Assembly: GCF_900100365.1 (NCBI RefSeq)
Contig: NZ_FNKU01000001.1
Coordinates: 5,386,001-5,450,000 of the forward strand
DNA: 64,000 bases
From: Pseudomonas cannabina
Lineage (GTDB): Bacteria; Pseudomonadota; Gammaproteobacteria; Pseudomonadales; Pseudomonadaceae
Direction: 5' to 3'
The position numbers were made by a program, and so were the translations under genes. This document shows positions 26,633-34,543 of this stretch, piece by piece. Positions within the stretch are counted from its first letter, which is position 1. Each line of letters begins with the position of its first letter. The notes under the pieces were generated by a model that was given only the letters and a program-made list of their open reading frames with translations, was not told the origin of the DNA and ran no database searches.

Positions 26633-27988
26633 TCAGGCCCCGATTACACTTTGACCACATACGCGCAATACCTGACCGCTCACCGCGCCGCTGCCGGGCT
26701 GGCTGAACCACGCCACCGCTTCGGCCACATCCTGAGGTGAACCGCCCTGACCCAGCGTGCTCATGCGTCGACCCGCTTCGCGCAGGGTGAACGGCATCTT
26801 CGCGGTCATCTTCGTTTCAATAAAACCGGGCGCGACGGCGTTGATGCTGATCCCGCGTGCCTTGAGCGCCGGGGCCATGGCGCGGGCGAACCCGATCAGC
26901 CCGGCCTTGCTGGTGGTGTAGTTGGTCTGCCCGCGATTACCGGCGATGCCGCTGATCGACGCCATCAGCACGATTCGCGCGTTGTCATTCAGCGCGCCGC
27001 CGTCGAGCAGGGCCTGGGTCAGTACTTGCGGGGCATTGAGGTTGACGGCCAGCACCGAGTCCCAGAAGTCTTCCGGCATGTTGGCCAGGGTCTTGTCGCG
27101 GGTGATGCCTGCGTTATGGACCAGAATGTCGACGCCGCCTGGCAACTGTTCAAGCAACTGCGCGGGGGCATCTTCGGCGCAGATATCCAGCGCCAGGGCC
27201 TGCCCGCCGAGCCGCGAGGCCAGCGCTTCCAGCTCGTTTCGGCTCTGTGGCACATCCAGCAGAATGACGTGTGCGCCATCGCGGGTCAGGGTTTCGGCAA
27301 TCGACGCGCCAATGCCCCGCGCTGCGCCAGTGACCACAGCCTTGCGCCCGGCCAGCGGGCGAGTCCAGTCCTGAACCTGGCTCGGGCAAGCGCTCAAGTG
27401 CACGAGCTGACCGGTGATGAACGCGGCCTTGGGCGTCAGGAAAAAGCGCAGCGCGCCTTCCAGCTGGTCCTGCGCGTCTTCATCCACTTGCAATAGCTTG
27501 ACCGTCGCGCCGTTGCGCATCTCTTTGGCCAGCGAGCGGCTGAAGCCTTCGATGGCTTGCTGAGTGCTGGCTGCCAGCGGGTCTTCCACGGTCGCGGGCG
27601 CTCTGGCCAGAATCACCACATGCGCGCAGTGGTCGAGGTTGCGCAGCAAAGGCTGAAAGAAATCACGTAACTGTTTGAGTTGTTCCGTGCGCAAAATCTG
27701 GCTGGCGTCGAAGACCACCGCTTTCAGCCGGGGCCCCTGATTGGCGACCCAGGTGCTTGCGCCGGGCATGTCGCTGCCGAAGCTGTACAGCGAGTCGGTC
27801 AGGCGGCTGGCGAATTGCCGGACCCGGTCGCCCAATGGTCCGGCGCTGATCAGCAGCGTGCCTTCGACAGGGCGCAGACGCCCGGCCTGCCAGCGCTCCA
27901 GGTGGGCGGGGGCTGGCAGACCGGCGGCGTTCACCAGACGCCGACCCATGTCGGAATTGGCGAAATCGATATAGCGATCTGACGGCAT
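26633..27988 (-). CDS. FabG4-type 3-oxoacyl reductase (long form)
   Basis: The 451-residue protein is a long (high-molecular-weight) FabG. Residues 1-205 form a Rossmann-like domain without a recognisable catalytic set; residues 213-450 are a classical SDR with TGAARGIG (220-227), HNAGITRD, active-site Ser344-346, Tyr357 and Lys361 (YTTSK). It reduces 3-oxoacyl thioesters with NAD(P)H. It is divergent from the thiolase at 28097 and leads the MaoC gene. Confidence 0.92.
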   Translation of the reverse strand: MPSDRYIDFANSDMGRRLVNAAGLPAPAHLERWQAGRLRPVEGTLLISAGPLGDRVRQFASRLTDSLYSFGSDMPGASTWVANQGPRLKAVVFDASQILRTEQLKQLRDFFQPLLRNLDHCAHVVILARAPATVEDPLAASTQQAIEGFSRSLAKEMRNGATVKLLQVDEDAQDQLEGALRFFLTPKAAFITGQLVHLSACPSQVQDWTRPLAGRKAVVTGAARGIGASIAETLTRDGAHVILLDVPQSRNELEALASRLGGQALALDICAEDAPAQLLEQLPGGVDILVHNAGITRDKTLANMPEDFWDSVLAVNLNAPQVLTQALLDGGALNDNARIVLMASISGIAGNRGQTNYTTSKAGLIGFARAMAPALKARGISINAVAPGFIETKMTAKMPFTLREAGRRMSTLGQGGSPQDVAEAVAWFSQPGSGAVSGQVLRVCGQSVIGA

Positions 27989-28096
27989 GGAACACTCTCC
28001 TGAAGTCGGGGTTCAAAGGAATGGACCACGGTGGCACGACGTTCGTTCTTGCGATCGACAAGGCTCATTCATTCGTTTGAAGAAAGGGAGTTTTCC

Positions 28097-29374
28097 ATGA
28101 CGCATCCACGTCGAGTTGCCATCGTCGGCGGTAACCGCATTCCGTTCGCCCGCTCCAATGGCCCTTATGCCACGGCCAGCAATCAGGACATGCTCACGGC
28201 GGCCCTTGAAGGCCTGATCGAGCGTTTCAATCTGCACGGGTTGCGCATGGGCGAAGTGGCGGCGGGTGCGGTGCTCAAGCATTCCAGAGACTTCAACCTG
28301 ACCCGCGAATGCGTCTTGGGCTCGCGGTTGTCTGCGCAAACCCCGGCCTACGATATTCAGCAGGCCTGCGGCACCGGGCTGGAGGCCGCGCTGCTGGTGG
28401 CCAACAAGATTGCGCTGGGGCAGATCGAGTGCGGCATTGCCGGAGGCGTCGACACCACGTCGGACGCGCCGATCGGTGTCAATGAAGGGCTGCGCAACAT
28501 CCTGTTGCAGATCAATCGGGCCAAGACTCCGGGCGACAAGCTCAAGACGCTGCTGCAATTGCGTCCGCACCACCTCAAACCGGAACTGCCGCGCAATGGC
28601 GAGCCGCGCACGGGTTTGTCGATGGGGCAGCATTGCGAACTGATGGCGCAGACCTGGGGCATCGAGCGTTCGGCGCAGGATCAACTGGCGCTGGATAGCC
28701 ACTTGAAAATGGCGTCCGCCTATGCCGAAGGCTGGCAGGATGATCTGATGACGCCGTACCTTGGGCTGATGCGCGACAACAACCTGCGCCCCGACCTGAG
28801 CCTGGAAAAACTGGCGAGCCTCAAGCCTGCGTTCGAGCGCAGCACCAAAGGCACGCTGTCGGCGGGCAACTCGACGCCGTTGACCGATGGCGCATCGGTG
28901 GTGCTGCTGGCCAGTGAAGACAGGGCCCGCGAGCGTGGCTTGCCGGTGCTGGCTTACTGGCGTGACGGCGAGGCGGCGGCGGTGGACTTCGTCAAGGGCG
29001 CAGAAGGGTTGCTGATGGCACCGGTCTACGCCGTCCCGCGTTTGCTGGCACGCAACGGCCTGACGCTGCAGGATTTTGATTACTACGAGATTCACGAAGC
29101 CTTTGCCGCCCAGGTGCTGTGCACCCTCAAGGCCTGGGAAGACGCCGATTACTGCAAAAAACGCCTGGGCCTCGACGCGCCGCTGGGGTCGATCGATCGC
29201 AGCAAGCTGAACGTCAAAGGCAGCTCACTGGCGGCGGGGCACCCGTTTGCGGCGACCGGAGGCCGGATTGTCGCCAACCTGGCCAAACTGCTCGACGCAG
29301 CAGGCAGCGGGCGTGGTCTGATCTCGATCTGCGCCGCAGGCGGGCAGGGCGTTACGGCGATTCTGGAGCGTTAG
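28097..29374 (+). CDS. Acetyl-CoA acetyltransferase / thiolase (FadI-like)
   Basis: The 425-residue thiolase has the nucleophile QQACGTGLEA (Cys91), the YEIHEAFAAQ block, GHPFAATGGR (His) and the C-terminal CAAGGQG (second Cys). The frame is open to 28031, but ATG 28097 follows GGGAG and starts at the family N terminus. It is divergently placed from the FabG/MaoC pair, with about 108 bp between starts, likely sharing regulation. Confidence 0.93.
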   Translation: MTHPRRVAIVGGNRIPFARSNGPYATASNQDMLTAALEGLIERFNLHGLRMGEVAAGAVLKHSRDFNLTRECVLGSRLSAQTPAYDIQQACGTGLEAALLVANKIALGQIECGIAGGVDTTSDAPIGVNEGLRNILLQINRAKTPGDKLKTLLQLRPHHLKPELPRNGEPRTGLSMGQHCELMAQTWGIERSAQDQLALDSHLKMASAYAEGWQDDLMTPYLGLMRDNNLRPDLSLEKLASLKPAFERSTKGTLSAGNSTPLTDGASVVLLASEDRARERGLPVLAYWRDGEAAAVDFVKGAEGLLMAPVYAVPRLLARNGLTLQDFDYYEIHEAFAAQVLCTLKAWEDADYCKKRLGLDAPLGSIDRSKLNVKGSSLAAGHPFAATGGRIVANLAKLLDAAGSGRGLISICAAGGQGVTAILER

Positions 29375-29433
29375 GCAAATGGCGGAGGGCATGGGCATAA
29401 TCCGCTGCCGCATTGCGCTGCACAGTCAAGATC

Positions 29434-29543
29434 GGACGCGGAGCGTCCAGAACGGCATGCCGACGCAGAGCGTCGCACGATAGTCGAGATCATCGTTCCG
29501 CACGCTCCAGCGTGGAGATGCCTTTCGTGACGCTCCGCGTCAC
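29434..29543. repeat. Dispersed repeat, family C (GACGCGGAGCGTC type)
   Basis: Several short palindromes (GACGCGGAGCGTC, GACGCAGAGCGTC, CACGCTCCAGCGTGG, GACGCTCCGCGTC) are joined by CATGCCG and AACGATAATC-like linkers. Related clusters occur at 33696, 34021, 42163 and 51100. It fills the gap between the thiolase and the small membrane protein. Confidence 0.75.
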
Positions 29544-29598
29544 ACCCTTGTGTGAGCTGATCAATCAGCATTATTGGCCGGTAACGTCGAGGTAAAAC

Positions 29599-29877
29599 AT
29601 GGGGCTCATCATTGGCATATCGGTACTGGTGATCCTGATAGGCACCGTGCTCTATCTGTTCGATAAAGGCTCGCGGACTCGCTGGTTGCGGCCCTACGTC
29701 GGCCTTGCGCTGATCGGTCTGCTGATCGGCGGGATGGGGCTGTTGGTGGGGCTGGTCTCCGATGACATCGAACGTTATTTTCTGCTGGCCGCCAAATGGG
29801 TGATCGCCGTGACCGGTATCATGTTCTGCCTGCGTCTGATCATGTTGATCGCCAAACGCTTCATCGTTAAAAATTGA
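29599..29877 (+). CDS. Small three-helix membrane protein
   Basis: The 92-residue hydrophobic protein has about three membrane segments (residues 3-19, 33-52, 62-86) and a short basic C terminus. I do not recognise a family. It lies 32 bp upstream of the hydrolase at 29910 on the same strand, so the two are probably one unit, with the small protein possibly anchoring or modulating the hydrolase. Confidence 0.75.
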   Translation: MGLIIGISVLVILIGTVLYLFDKGSRTRWLRPYVGLALIGLLIGGMGLLVGLVSDDIERYFLLAAKWVIAVTGIMFCLRLIMLIAKRFIVKN

Positions 29878-29909
29878 GCGCGCAACCCGCCCATGCGTAA
29901 CAGGACAAC

Positions 29910-31325
29910 GTGGACAATCATTTCAAGTTTCTGACCTTGCCCAAGACCTCGGGTGAGGTCGCCAACGTCTTCATTCATGGCTATTCGTCCGGCCACGATC
30001 TGGATGACCGGCGCATGCTGGCCAACAGCATCTCCGGTGCCTTGCGCCACAGCGTGAACATTCTGGCTTTCTGGCCGTCGAGCCATTTCACGCAAATGGA
30101 TAACCGCTCGCGGGGCCTGTTGATGGCCGCCGCCCGCGTGCATCCGCTGGCTGGTGCGGCGGCGCTGGCCGGCGACCGGGTGGTTCATTTCGCGCGTATC
30201 CGGAACCGGGCCCGCGACATGGGCAAAGTGTTGCTGGCGCAACTGGACCGCTACCTGTTCGAACATCATCCGCAGGTAAATCGCGTCAACCTGATCGGCC
30301 ACTCACTGGGCGGGCGGCTGTTGGTCAGTGCGCTCAAACACTTCGAACATCCCCTCGAACACGGCCTGGTGATCGTCGATGTACTGCTGATGGCAGCTGC
30401 GGTGCGCATCGATGCTGCCGAGGCGCAGGTGCTCAAGCGCAGAATCAGTGGGCGGCTGATCAACGCGTATTCCACTGAAGACCATGTACTGTTGCTGAAC
30501 CTGGGTGAAAAAAGCCTGGGACGCACACCGGTCGAGCATTTTGAAAACGTGCGCATGCCGGGCTATCGCCACCACCATTACTGGCGGCGCTTGCAGGAAG
30601 TGCTGATTGCGACCGGTTTCCATGGCTGCGAAGGGCTGGAAACCGGCGTAGCGGTGTTGCCGACCATAACCCGCGATCCGGTGTTGCAGGACACCTGGTT
30701 GCATGACGTTCTGGCGCGCTCGCCTGATTACGTGCTCGATGCGGCGATCAAACATTTACGCAGCAGCCGCTGGACGCGTCTCAAGGAAACCGAAGCGGAC
30801 CTCACTTACGCATTCGTGCGCGAATTCCAGCTGGTCGCTGGGCACTTTCTGATCAACGCCGCGCGGCGGCGTGGCGTGCCCTACACGCGAGTGCTCGGGA
30901 TGCTGGCTCGGCAATATGGTCTGGACGATGCGCTGCATCACTGCGCGACGGTAGTCGAGGTCGAGGAATTGCTGCTCAAGACCTTCTTCCGTCAAGCGTT
31001 CAATAGCGCGCATCCGCTGGTGCAGATGCCACGCGCCAGTGTCCGGGCGTTGAGCTGGGAGGTGTACGCCGCGCATGTGGATGCGCTGGCCGAGCGCCTG
31101 ACCGTGACGGCGTTCTTCAAGCCCGCGCAGGCTGATCAGCCCGCGCAACTCGCCAAAGCTCCCGGCTCGATCAAAGGTTTGCTGGGTGCCATTCGCCAAG
31201 CCCCGGTGCAGCGCCTGCTGACGCATTTTGGCACTGCGCTGCGGCCGGGTTATTCGGCGCTGATCCCGACAGTGGCGATCATTTTCTACGCACGGGTGAC
31301 GCTGAATGATGACGCGCTGATGTAG
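29910..31325 (+). CDS. DUF726/TMCO4-like alpha/beta-hydrolase
   Basis: The 471-residue protein starts with GTG. The N-terminal third is an alpha/beta-hydrolase with the strand VANVFIHGYSSG (oxyanion region) and the nucleophile elbow GHSLGG (residues 130-135, Ser132). RLINAYSTEDHVL resembles the DUF726 acid loop. Residues 230-440 are helical and unassigned; the C terminus has one hydrophobic segment (SALIPTVAIIFYARV). A membrane-associated lipase or esterase is likely. Substrate unknown. Confidence 0.75.
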   Translation: MDNHFKFLTLPKTSGEVANVFIHGYSSGHDLDDRRMLANSISGALRHSVNILAFWPSSHFTQMDNRSRGLLMAAARVHPLAGAAALAGDRVVHFARIRNRARDMGKVLLAQLDRYLFEHHPQVNRVNLIGHSLGGRLLVSALKHFEHPLEHGLVIVDVLLMAAAVRIDAAEAQVLKRRISGRLINAYSTEDHVLLLNLGEKSLGRTPVEHFENVRMPGYRHHHYWRRLQEVLIATGFHGCEGLETGVAVLPTITRDPVLQDTWLHDVLARSPDYVLDAAIKHLRSSRWTRLKETEADLTYAFVREFQLVAGHFLINAARRRGVPYTRVLGMLARQYGLDDALHHCATVVEVEELLLKTFFRQAFNSAHPLVQMPRASVRALSWEVYAAHVDALAERLTVTAFFKPAQADQPAQLAKAPGSIKGLLGAIRQAPVQRLLTHFGTALRPGYSALIPTVAIIFYARVTLNDDALM

Positions 31326-31331
31326 CGTCCG

Positions 31332-32360
31332 TCAGGCGGCGCGCGCTTCTTCCAGCGCAGCCTGCGAAAGCTGTTGGCGATGGCGACTGGCGTAGCTTTC
31401 GGCAATCACCGAGCAAACGATCAACTGCATCGGGTGATAGATCATGATCGGCAGCAGAATCAGCCCCAGCCCCGGATTGTTGCCGAAGATCAACGCCGCA
31501 ATGGGCGCACCGGCTGCCAGCGACTTCTTGGTGGCGCAAAACACCGCTGCGACCTTGTCGGCATGGTCGAACTCGAGCGCCCGCGCCGTGCGAGTGGTCA
31601 GCAGCAGGATCACTGCCAGCAGCAATGCGGTGCCGACGAACGCGGTCAGGATCACGCTGTTGCCCTGGCTTTGCCACATGCCGGAGATCATCGAATTGCA
31701 GAACGCCGCATAGACCAGCAGCAGGATCACCATCTTGTCGATCAGGTTGGTGACTTTCTTGTGCCGCGCGAAGAACTTGCCTAGCAGCGGTCGCAGCAAC
31801 TGCCCCAGAACCAGCGGCAGCAGGAGCAGGGCGCAGAGGCTCAACAACGTTTCGCCCAGATCGATGCCGCCCGCGCCAGTGCCGACCACCAGGCTCACCA
31901 GCCAGGGCGTGATGAAAATCCCGATGACGCTGGACATGCTGGCATTGAGAATCGCCGCCGGAACGTTACCGCCCGCGCTGCCGGTCAGTGCCACCGAAGA
32001 CGAAATGGTCGAGGGCAGGGCGCACAGGTAGAAGAAGCCCAGCATCAGCAGCGCGGGCACATGCGAGCCCAGCAGTTGGTCGCAGGCCAGCCAGATCAGC
32101 GGGAACACCACAAAGGTGAACGTCTGAATCATCACGTGTAGCCGCCAGTTGCTCAAACCTCGTTTGATCTGCTCGCTGGACAGGTTCACGCCGTGCAGAA
32201 AGAACACCACGAACACGCCGGTATTGATGACGTATTCGGCGTGCATGGTGCCGCCGGTGGCCCCGAAGCGCGGGAAGAAATAGGCGAGCACTGTCGCCAG
32301 AACCATGCCCCACAGGAACCAGTCGGTAGCGACGCGCTTGAAGTGTTTGAGTGATTGCAT
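31332..32360 (-). CDS. Bile acid:sodium symporter-family transporter (SBF-like)
   Basis: The 342-residue protein has about ten membrane segments and SBF-like blocks: GVFVVFFLHGVNLSSEQIKRG, LCALPSTISSSVALTGSAGGNVPAA and AVFCATKKSLAAGAPIA. This matches the YfeH/SLC10A7-like branch rather than true bile-acid uptake. The ATG at 32360 is preferred over a TTG at 32375. It converges with the DUF726 gene (7 bp between stops). Substrate unknown. Confidence 0.9.
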   Translation of the reverse strand: MQSLKHFKRVATDWFLWGMVLATVLAYFFPRFGATGGTMHAEYVINTGVFVVFFLHGVNLSSEQIKRGLSNWRLHVMIQTFTFVVFPLIWLACDQLLGSHVPALLMLGFFYLCALPSTISSSVALTGSAGGNVPAAILNASMSSVIGIFITPWLVSLVVGTGAGGIDLGETLLSLCALLLLPLVLGQLLRPLLGKFFARHKKVTNLIDKMVILLLVYAAFCNSMISGMWQSQGNSVILTAFVGTALLLAVILLLTTRTARALEFDHADKVAAVFCATKKSLAAGAPIAALIFGNNPGLGLILLPIMIYHPMQLIVCSVIAESYASRHRQQLSQAALEEARAA

Positions 32361-32777
32361 GGCGGACCCGGACAACGTTCTTAATCAGGATGATTGCAGG
32401 CTGTGACCCTGCGTAACGGTGGATTTCATGTTCTGCACTGGAACAGGGCGTCAGTGTAACCAATACCGCGCGGGTCTGGGGTTGCCGGGTTCGAAGACGT
32501 GGCCGGTCATTGGCCAGCAATTCGTGCACGTCGTGGTGCCGGTTGCGCAAGCACCAAGGAGGCATCGGTGGCGGTCTTTTCCTGCATCCGTACATTTTGT
32601 CCCGGAATATCTTTCACCCCTCGTGCGGCACGAAAGGTGCTTGAACCGGGGCGTTGCGCGGTTTTTCATGAAAAAACCCTTCAATCCGAAAGGCCCTACC
32701 CCTACTCGCTAGCGGAAGATTGCCGTATAACGGCAACAATCGCGTATCTGGCAACAAAGGACCCACAATAAAAGCTG
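32361..32777. other. Divergent intergenic region without a gene
   Basis: These 417 bp separate the starts of the SBF transporter and the RIO kinase and must hold both promoters. A 14-codon reading frame (ATG at 32668) is visible, but nothing supports it as real. No repeat of families A-C is present, unusual for a gap of this size in the window. Confidence 0.4.
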
Positions 32778-33674
32778 ATGAAAACTCCTAAACGCATTGA
32801 ACCCCTGATCGAAGACGGTCTGGTCGACGAGGTGCTGCGCCCGCTCATGAGTGGTAAAGAGGCAGCTGTTTATGTGGTGCGCTGTGGCAATGAGCTGCGG
32901 TGCGCCAAGGTTTACAAGGAGGCCAACAAACGCAGTTTCCGGCAGGCGGCCGAGTATCAGGAAGGTCGCAAGGTACGCAACAGCCGACAAGCCCGGGCCA
33001 TGGCCAAGGGGTCCAAGTTCGGCCGCAAGGAAACCGAAGACGCCTGGCAGAATGCCGAGGTGGCTGCACTGTTTCGTCTGGCCAGCGCCGGGGTACGCGT
33101 GCCCAAGCCGTATGACTTCCTGGAAGGCGTATTGCTGATGGAACTGGTCGCCGACGAGTACGGCGACGCCGCCCCGCGCCTGAACGACGTGGTGCTGGAG
33201 CCGGATCAGGCGCGCGAGTATCACGCGTTCCTGATCGAGCAAATCGTGCTGATGTTGTGTGCCGGCCTGGTGCACGGTGACCTTTCCGAGTTCAACGTGC
33301 TGCTGGCGCCGTCCGGCCCGGTGATCATCGATCTGCCGCAAGCGGTCGATGCGGCGGGCAACAACCACGCGTTCAGCATGCTGGAGCGCGACGTCGGCAA
33401 CATGGCGCTGTACTTCGGCCGCTTTGCGCCGGAGCTTCGGAGCATCAAGTACGCCAAGGAGATGTGGTCGTACTACGAGGCTGGCACGCTGTCGCCAAGC
33501 ACGGTGTTGACCGGTGAATTCGACGAGCCGGAGGACGAAGCCGATGTAGGCGGTGTACTGCGCGAAATCGAAGCCGCCCGCCTCGACGAAGCCCGCCGCC
33601 AGGCCGCCCGCGCCGCGGACGACGAGCCACCGAGCAAGTCCGCCGAAGAGCCACCGCCGCCTTGGATGCAGTAG
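32778..33674 (+). CDS. RIO1-type serine protein kinase
   Basis: The 298-residue atypical kinase has the flexible loop SGKEAAVY (25-32) and Lys44, the catalytic loop HGDLSEFN (166-173, Asp168), and metal-binding IDLPQAVD (184-191, Asp185). It lacks an N-terminal winged helix, as in bacterial RIO proteins. The C terminus is an acidic, proline-rich tail (DDEPPSKSAEEPPPPWM). Substrates of bacterial RIO kinases remain largely unknown. Confidence 0.93.
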   Translation: MKTPKRIEPLIEDGLVDEVLRPLMSGKEAAVYVVRCGNELRCAKVYKEANKRSFRQAAEYQEGRKVRNSRQARAMAKGSKFGRKETEDAWQNAEVAALFRLASAGVRVPKPYDFLEGVLLMELVADEYGDAAPRLNDVVLEPDQAREYHAFLIEQIVLMLCAGLVHGDLSEFNVLLAPSGPVIIDLPQAVDAAGNNHAFSMLERDVGNMALYFGRFAPELRSIKYAKEMWSYYEAGTLSPSTVLTGEFDEPEDEADVGGVLREIEAARLDEARRQAARAADDEPPSKSAEEPPPPWMQ

Positions 33675-33695
33675 GGCCTGACGCAAGGCAGCCCC

Positions 33696-33742
33696 ACTGG
33701 AGCGTGCGAGAATCTCAACTATCGTGCGACGCTCCGCGTCGC
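33696..33742. repeat. Dispersed repeat, family C, short copy
   Basis: It contains CTGGAGCGTGCGAGAATCTC, then AACTATCGTGCGACGCTCCG and CGTC, closely matching part of 34021-34106 in the same gap. Confidence 0.65.
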
Positions 33743-33833
33743 TATACACGAGTCCGCTTTTGATTCTGGCCGAAGGCCGTGGGAGCGGACCGGGCGACGC
33801 TTCGCTTGTCCGCGATATACCAGCTTCTGTAGG

Positions 33834-33987
33834 AGCGGACTTGTCCGCGAACTGCCGGGAACCGGCAGTAAAACCGGCCGCCTCGGTTCACCAGACACAA
33901 CCGAGGTCACCAGTTTCAGGTCTGCTTCGCAGCCCATCGCAGCCGTCGTAACCTCCTGAAGCTCCCACGCCCTCCGGGCAGGAGCCC
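33834..33987 (-). repeat. Dispersed repeat, family B, copy 3 (inverted)
   Basis: Read on the minus strand it starts GGGCTCCTGCCCGGAGGGCG, runs through TACGACGGCTGCGATGGGCT and ACCTGAAACTGGTG, then GTGTCTGGTGAACCGAGG, and ends GGTTCCCGGCAGTTCGCGG. The agreement with copies 1 and 2 extends over the full length. Confidence 0.75.
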
Positions 33988-34020
33988 AATCTACGGGCAT
34001 TTCGGAACTTATGTATAACG

Positions 34021-34106
34021 CTGAGCGTTGGAGCGTAAGGAACGATAATCTCAACTATCGTGCGACGCTCTGCGTCGTCATGCTGTTCCGGACGCTCCGC
34101 GTCCTC
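34021..34106. repeat. Dispersed repeat, family C
   Basis: It holds GGAACGATAATCTCAACTAT, GACGCTCTGCGTC, CATGCTGTTCCGGACGCTCC and GCGTCC, i.e. the same palindromic units as at 29434 and 42163. Confidence 0.7.
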
Positions 34107-34129
34107 GTGCGTACTCGTGCGTCGCCGCG

Positions 34130-34543
34130 CTAGCGGCACACCGATGAACAACACCCACCCGACGCCAAGTCCTTGAGGATCGGGCAGTCGGGGCGGTCGT
34201 TGCCCTGGCAGTGGTCGACCAGCTCCTGAAGTGTGTCGCGCAGGCTGGCCAATTCTTCGATTTTGCGGTTCAGGTCGCTGATGTGCTGACGAGCCAGCGC
34301 CTTGACGTCGGCGCTGGCGCGTTGTCGGTCTTGCCAGAGGGTCAGCAGTTTGCCGACTTCTTCCAGTGAAAACCCCAGGTCCCGCGAACGCTTGATGAAG
34401 GCCAGCGTGTGCAGGTCTTCCGCGCTGTACTGGCGATAGCCGCTGTCGCTGCGATGTGCGGCTTTGAGCAGGCCGATGGATTCGTAGTAGCGAATCATTT
34501 TCGCGCTCAAGCCACTGCTCTTCGCTGCCTGACCGATGTTCAT
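34130..34543 (-). CDS. cueR: Copper-responsive MerR-family activator CueR
   Basis: The 137-residue regulator has a MerR winged helix (residues 1-70; [21 protein letters not shown]), a dimerisation helix, and the Cu(I)-binding loop with Cys112 and Cys120 ([13 protein letters not shown]), the same positions as E. coli CueR. The C terminus has an additional GGCCSSVC. The start overlaps the copA stop, so sensor and pump are cotranscribed. Two cognate operators are visible at 36776 and 37289. Confidence 0.96.
   Translation of the reverse strand: MNIGQAAKSSGLSAKMIRYYESIGLLKAAHRSDSGYRQYSAEDLHTLAFIKRSRDLGFSLEEVGKLLTLWQDRQRASADVKALARQHISDLNRKIEELASLRDTLQELVDHCQGNDRPDCPILKDLASGGCCSSVCR

Larger units (their letters stand above)
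33675..34129. other. Repeat-filled intergenic region
   Basis: The 455 bp between the RIO kinase and cueR hold no gene. They are packed with repeats: family C at 33696-33742 and 34021-34106, a REP unit at about 33759-33825 beginning TTTTGATTCTGGCCGAAGGC, and an inverted family B copy at 33834-33987. Order and orientation suggest nested or successive insertion. Confidence 0.7.

Noticed and set aside
32668..32712. 14-codon ORF upstream of the RIO kinase
   Set aside because: Too short, no clear ribosome site and no associated terminator or pairing structure, unlike the small ORF at 57199.
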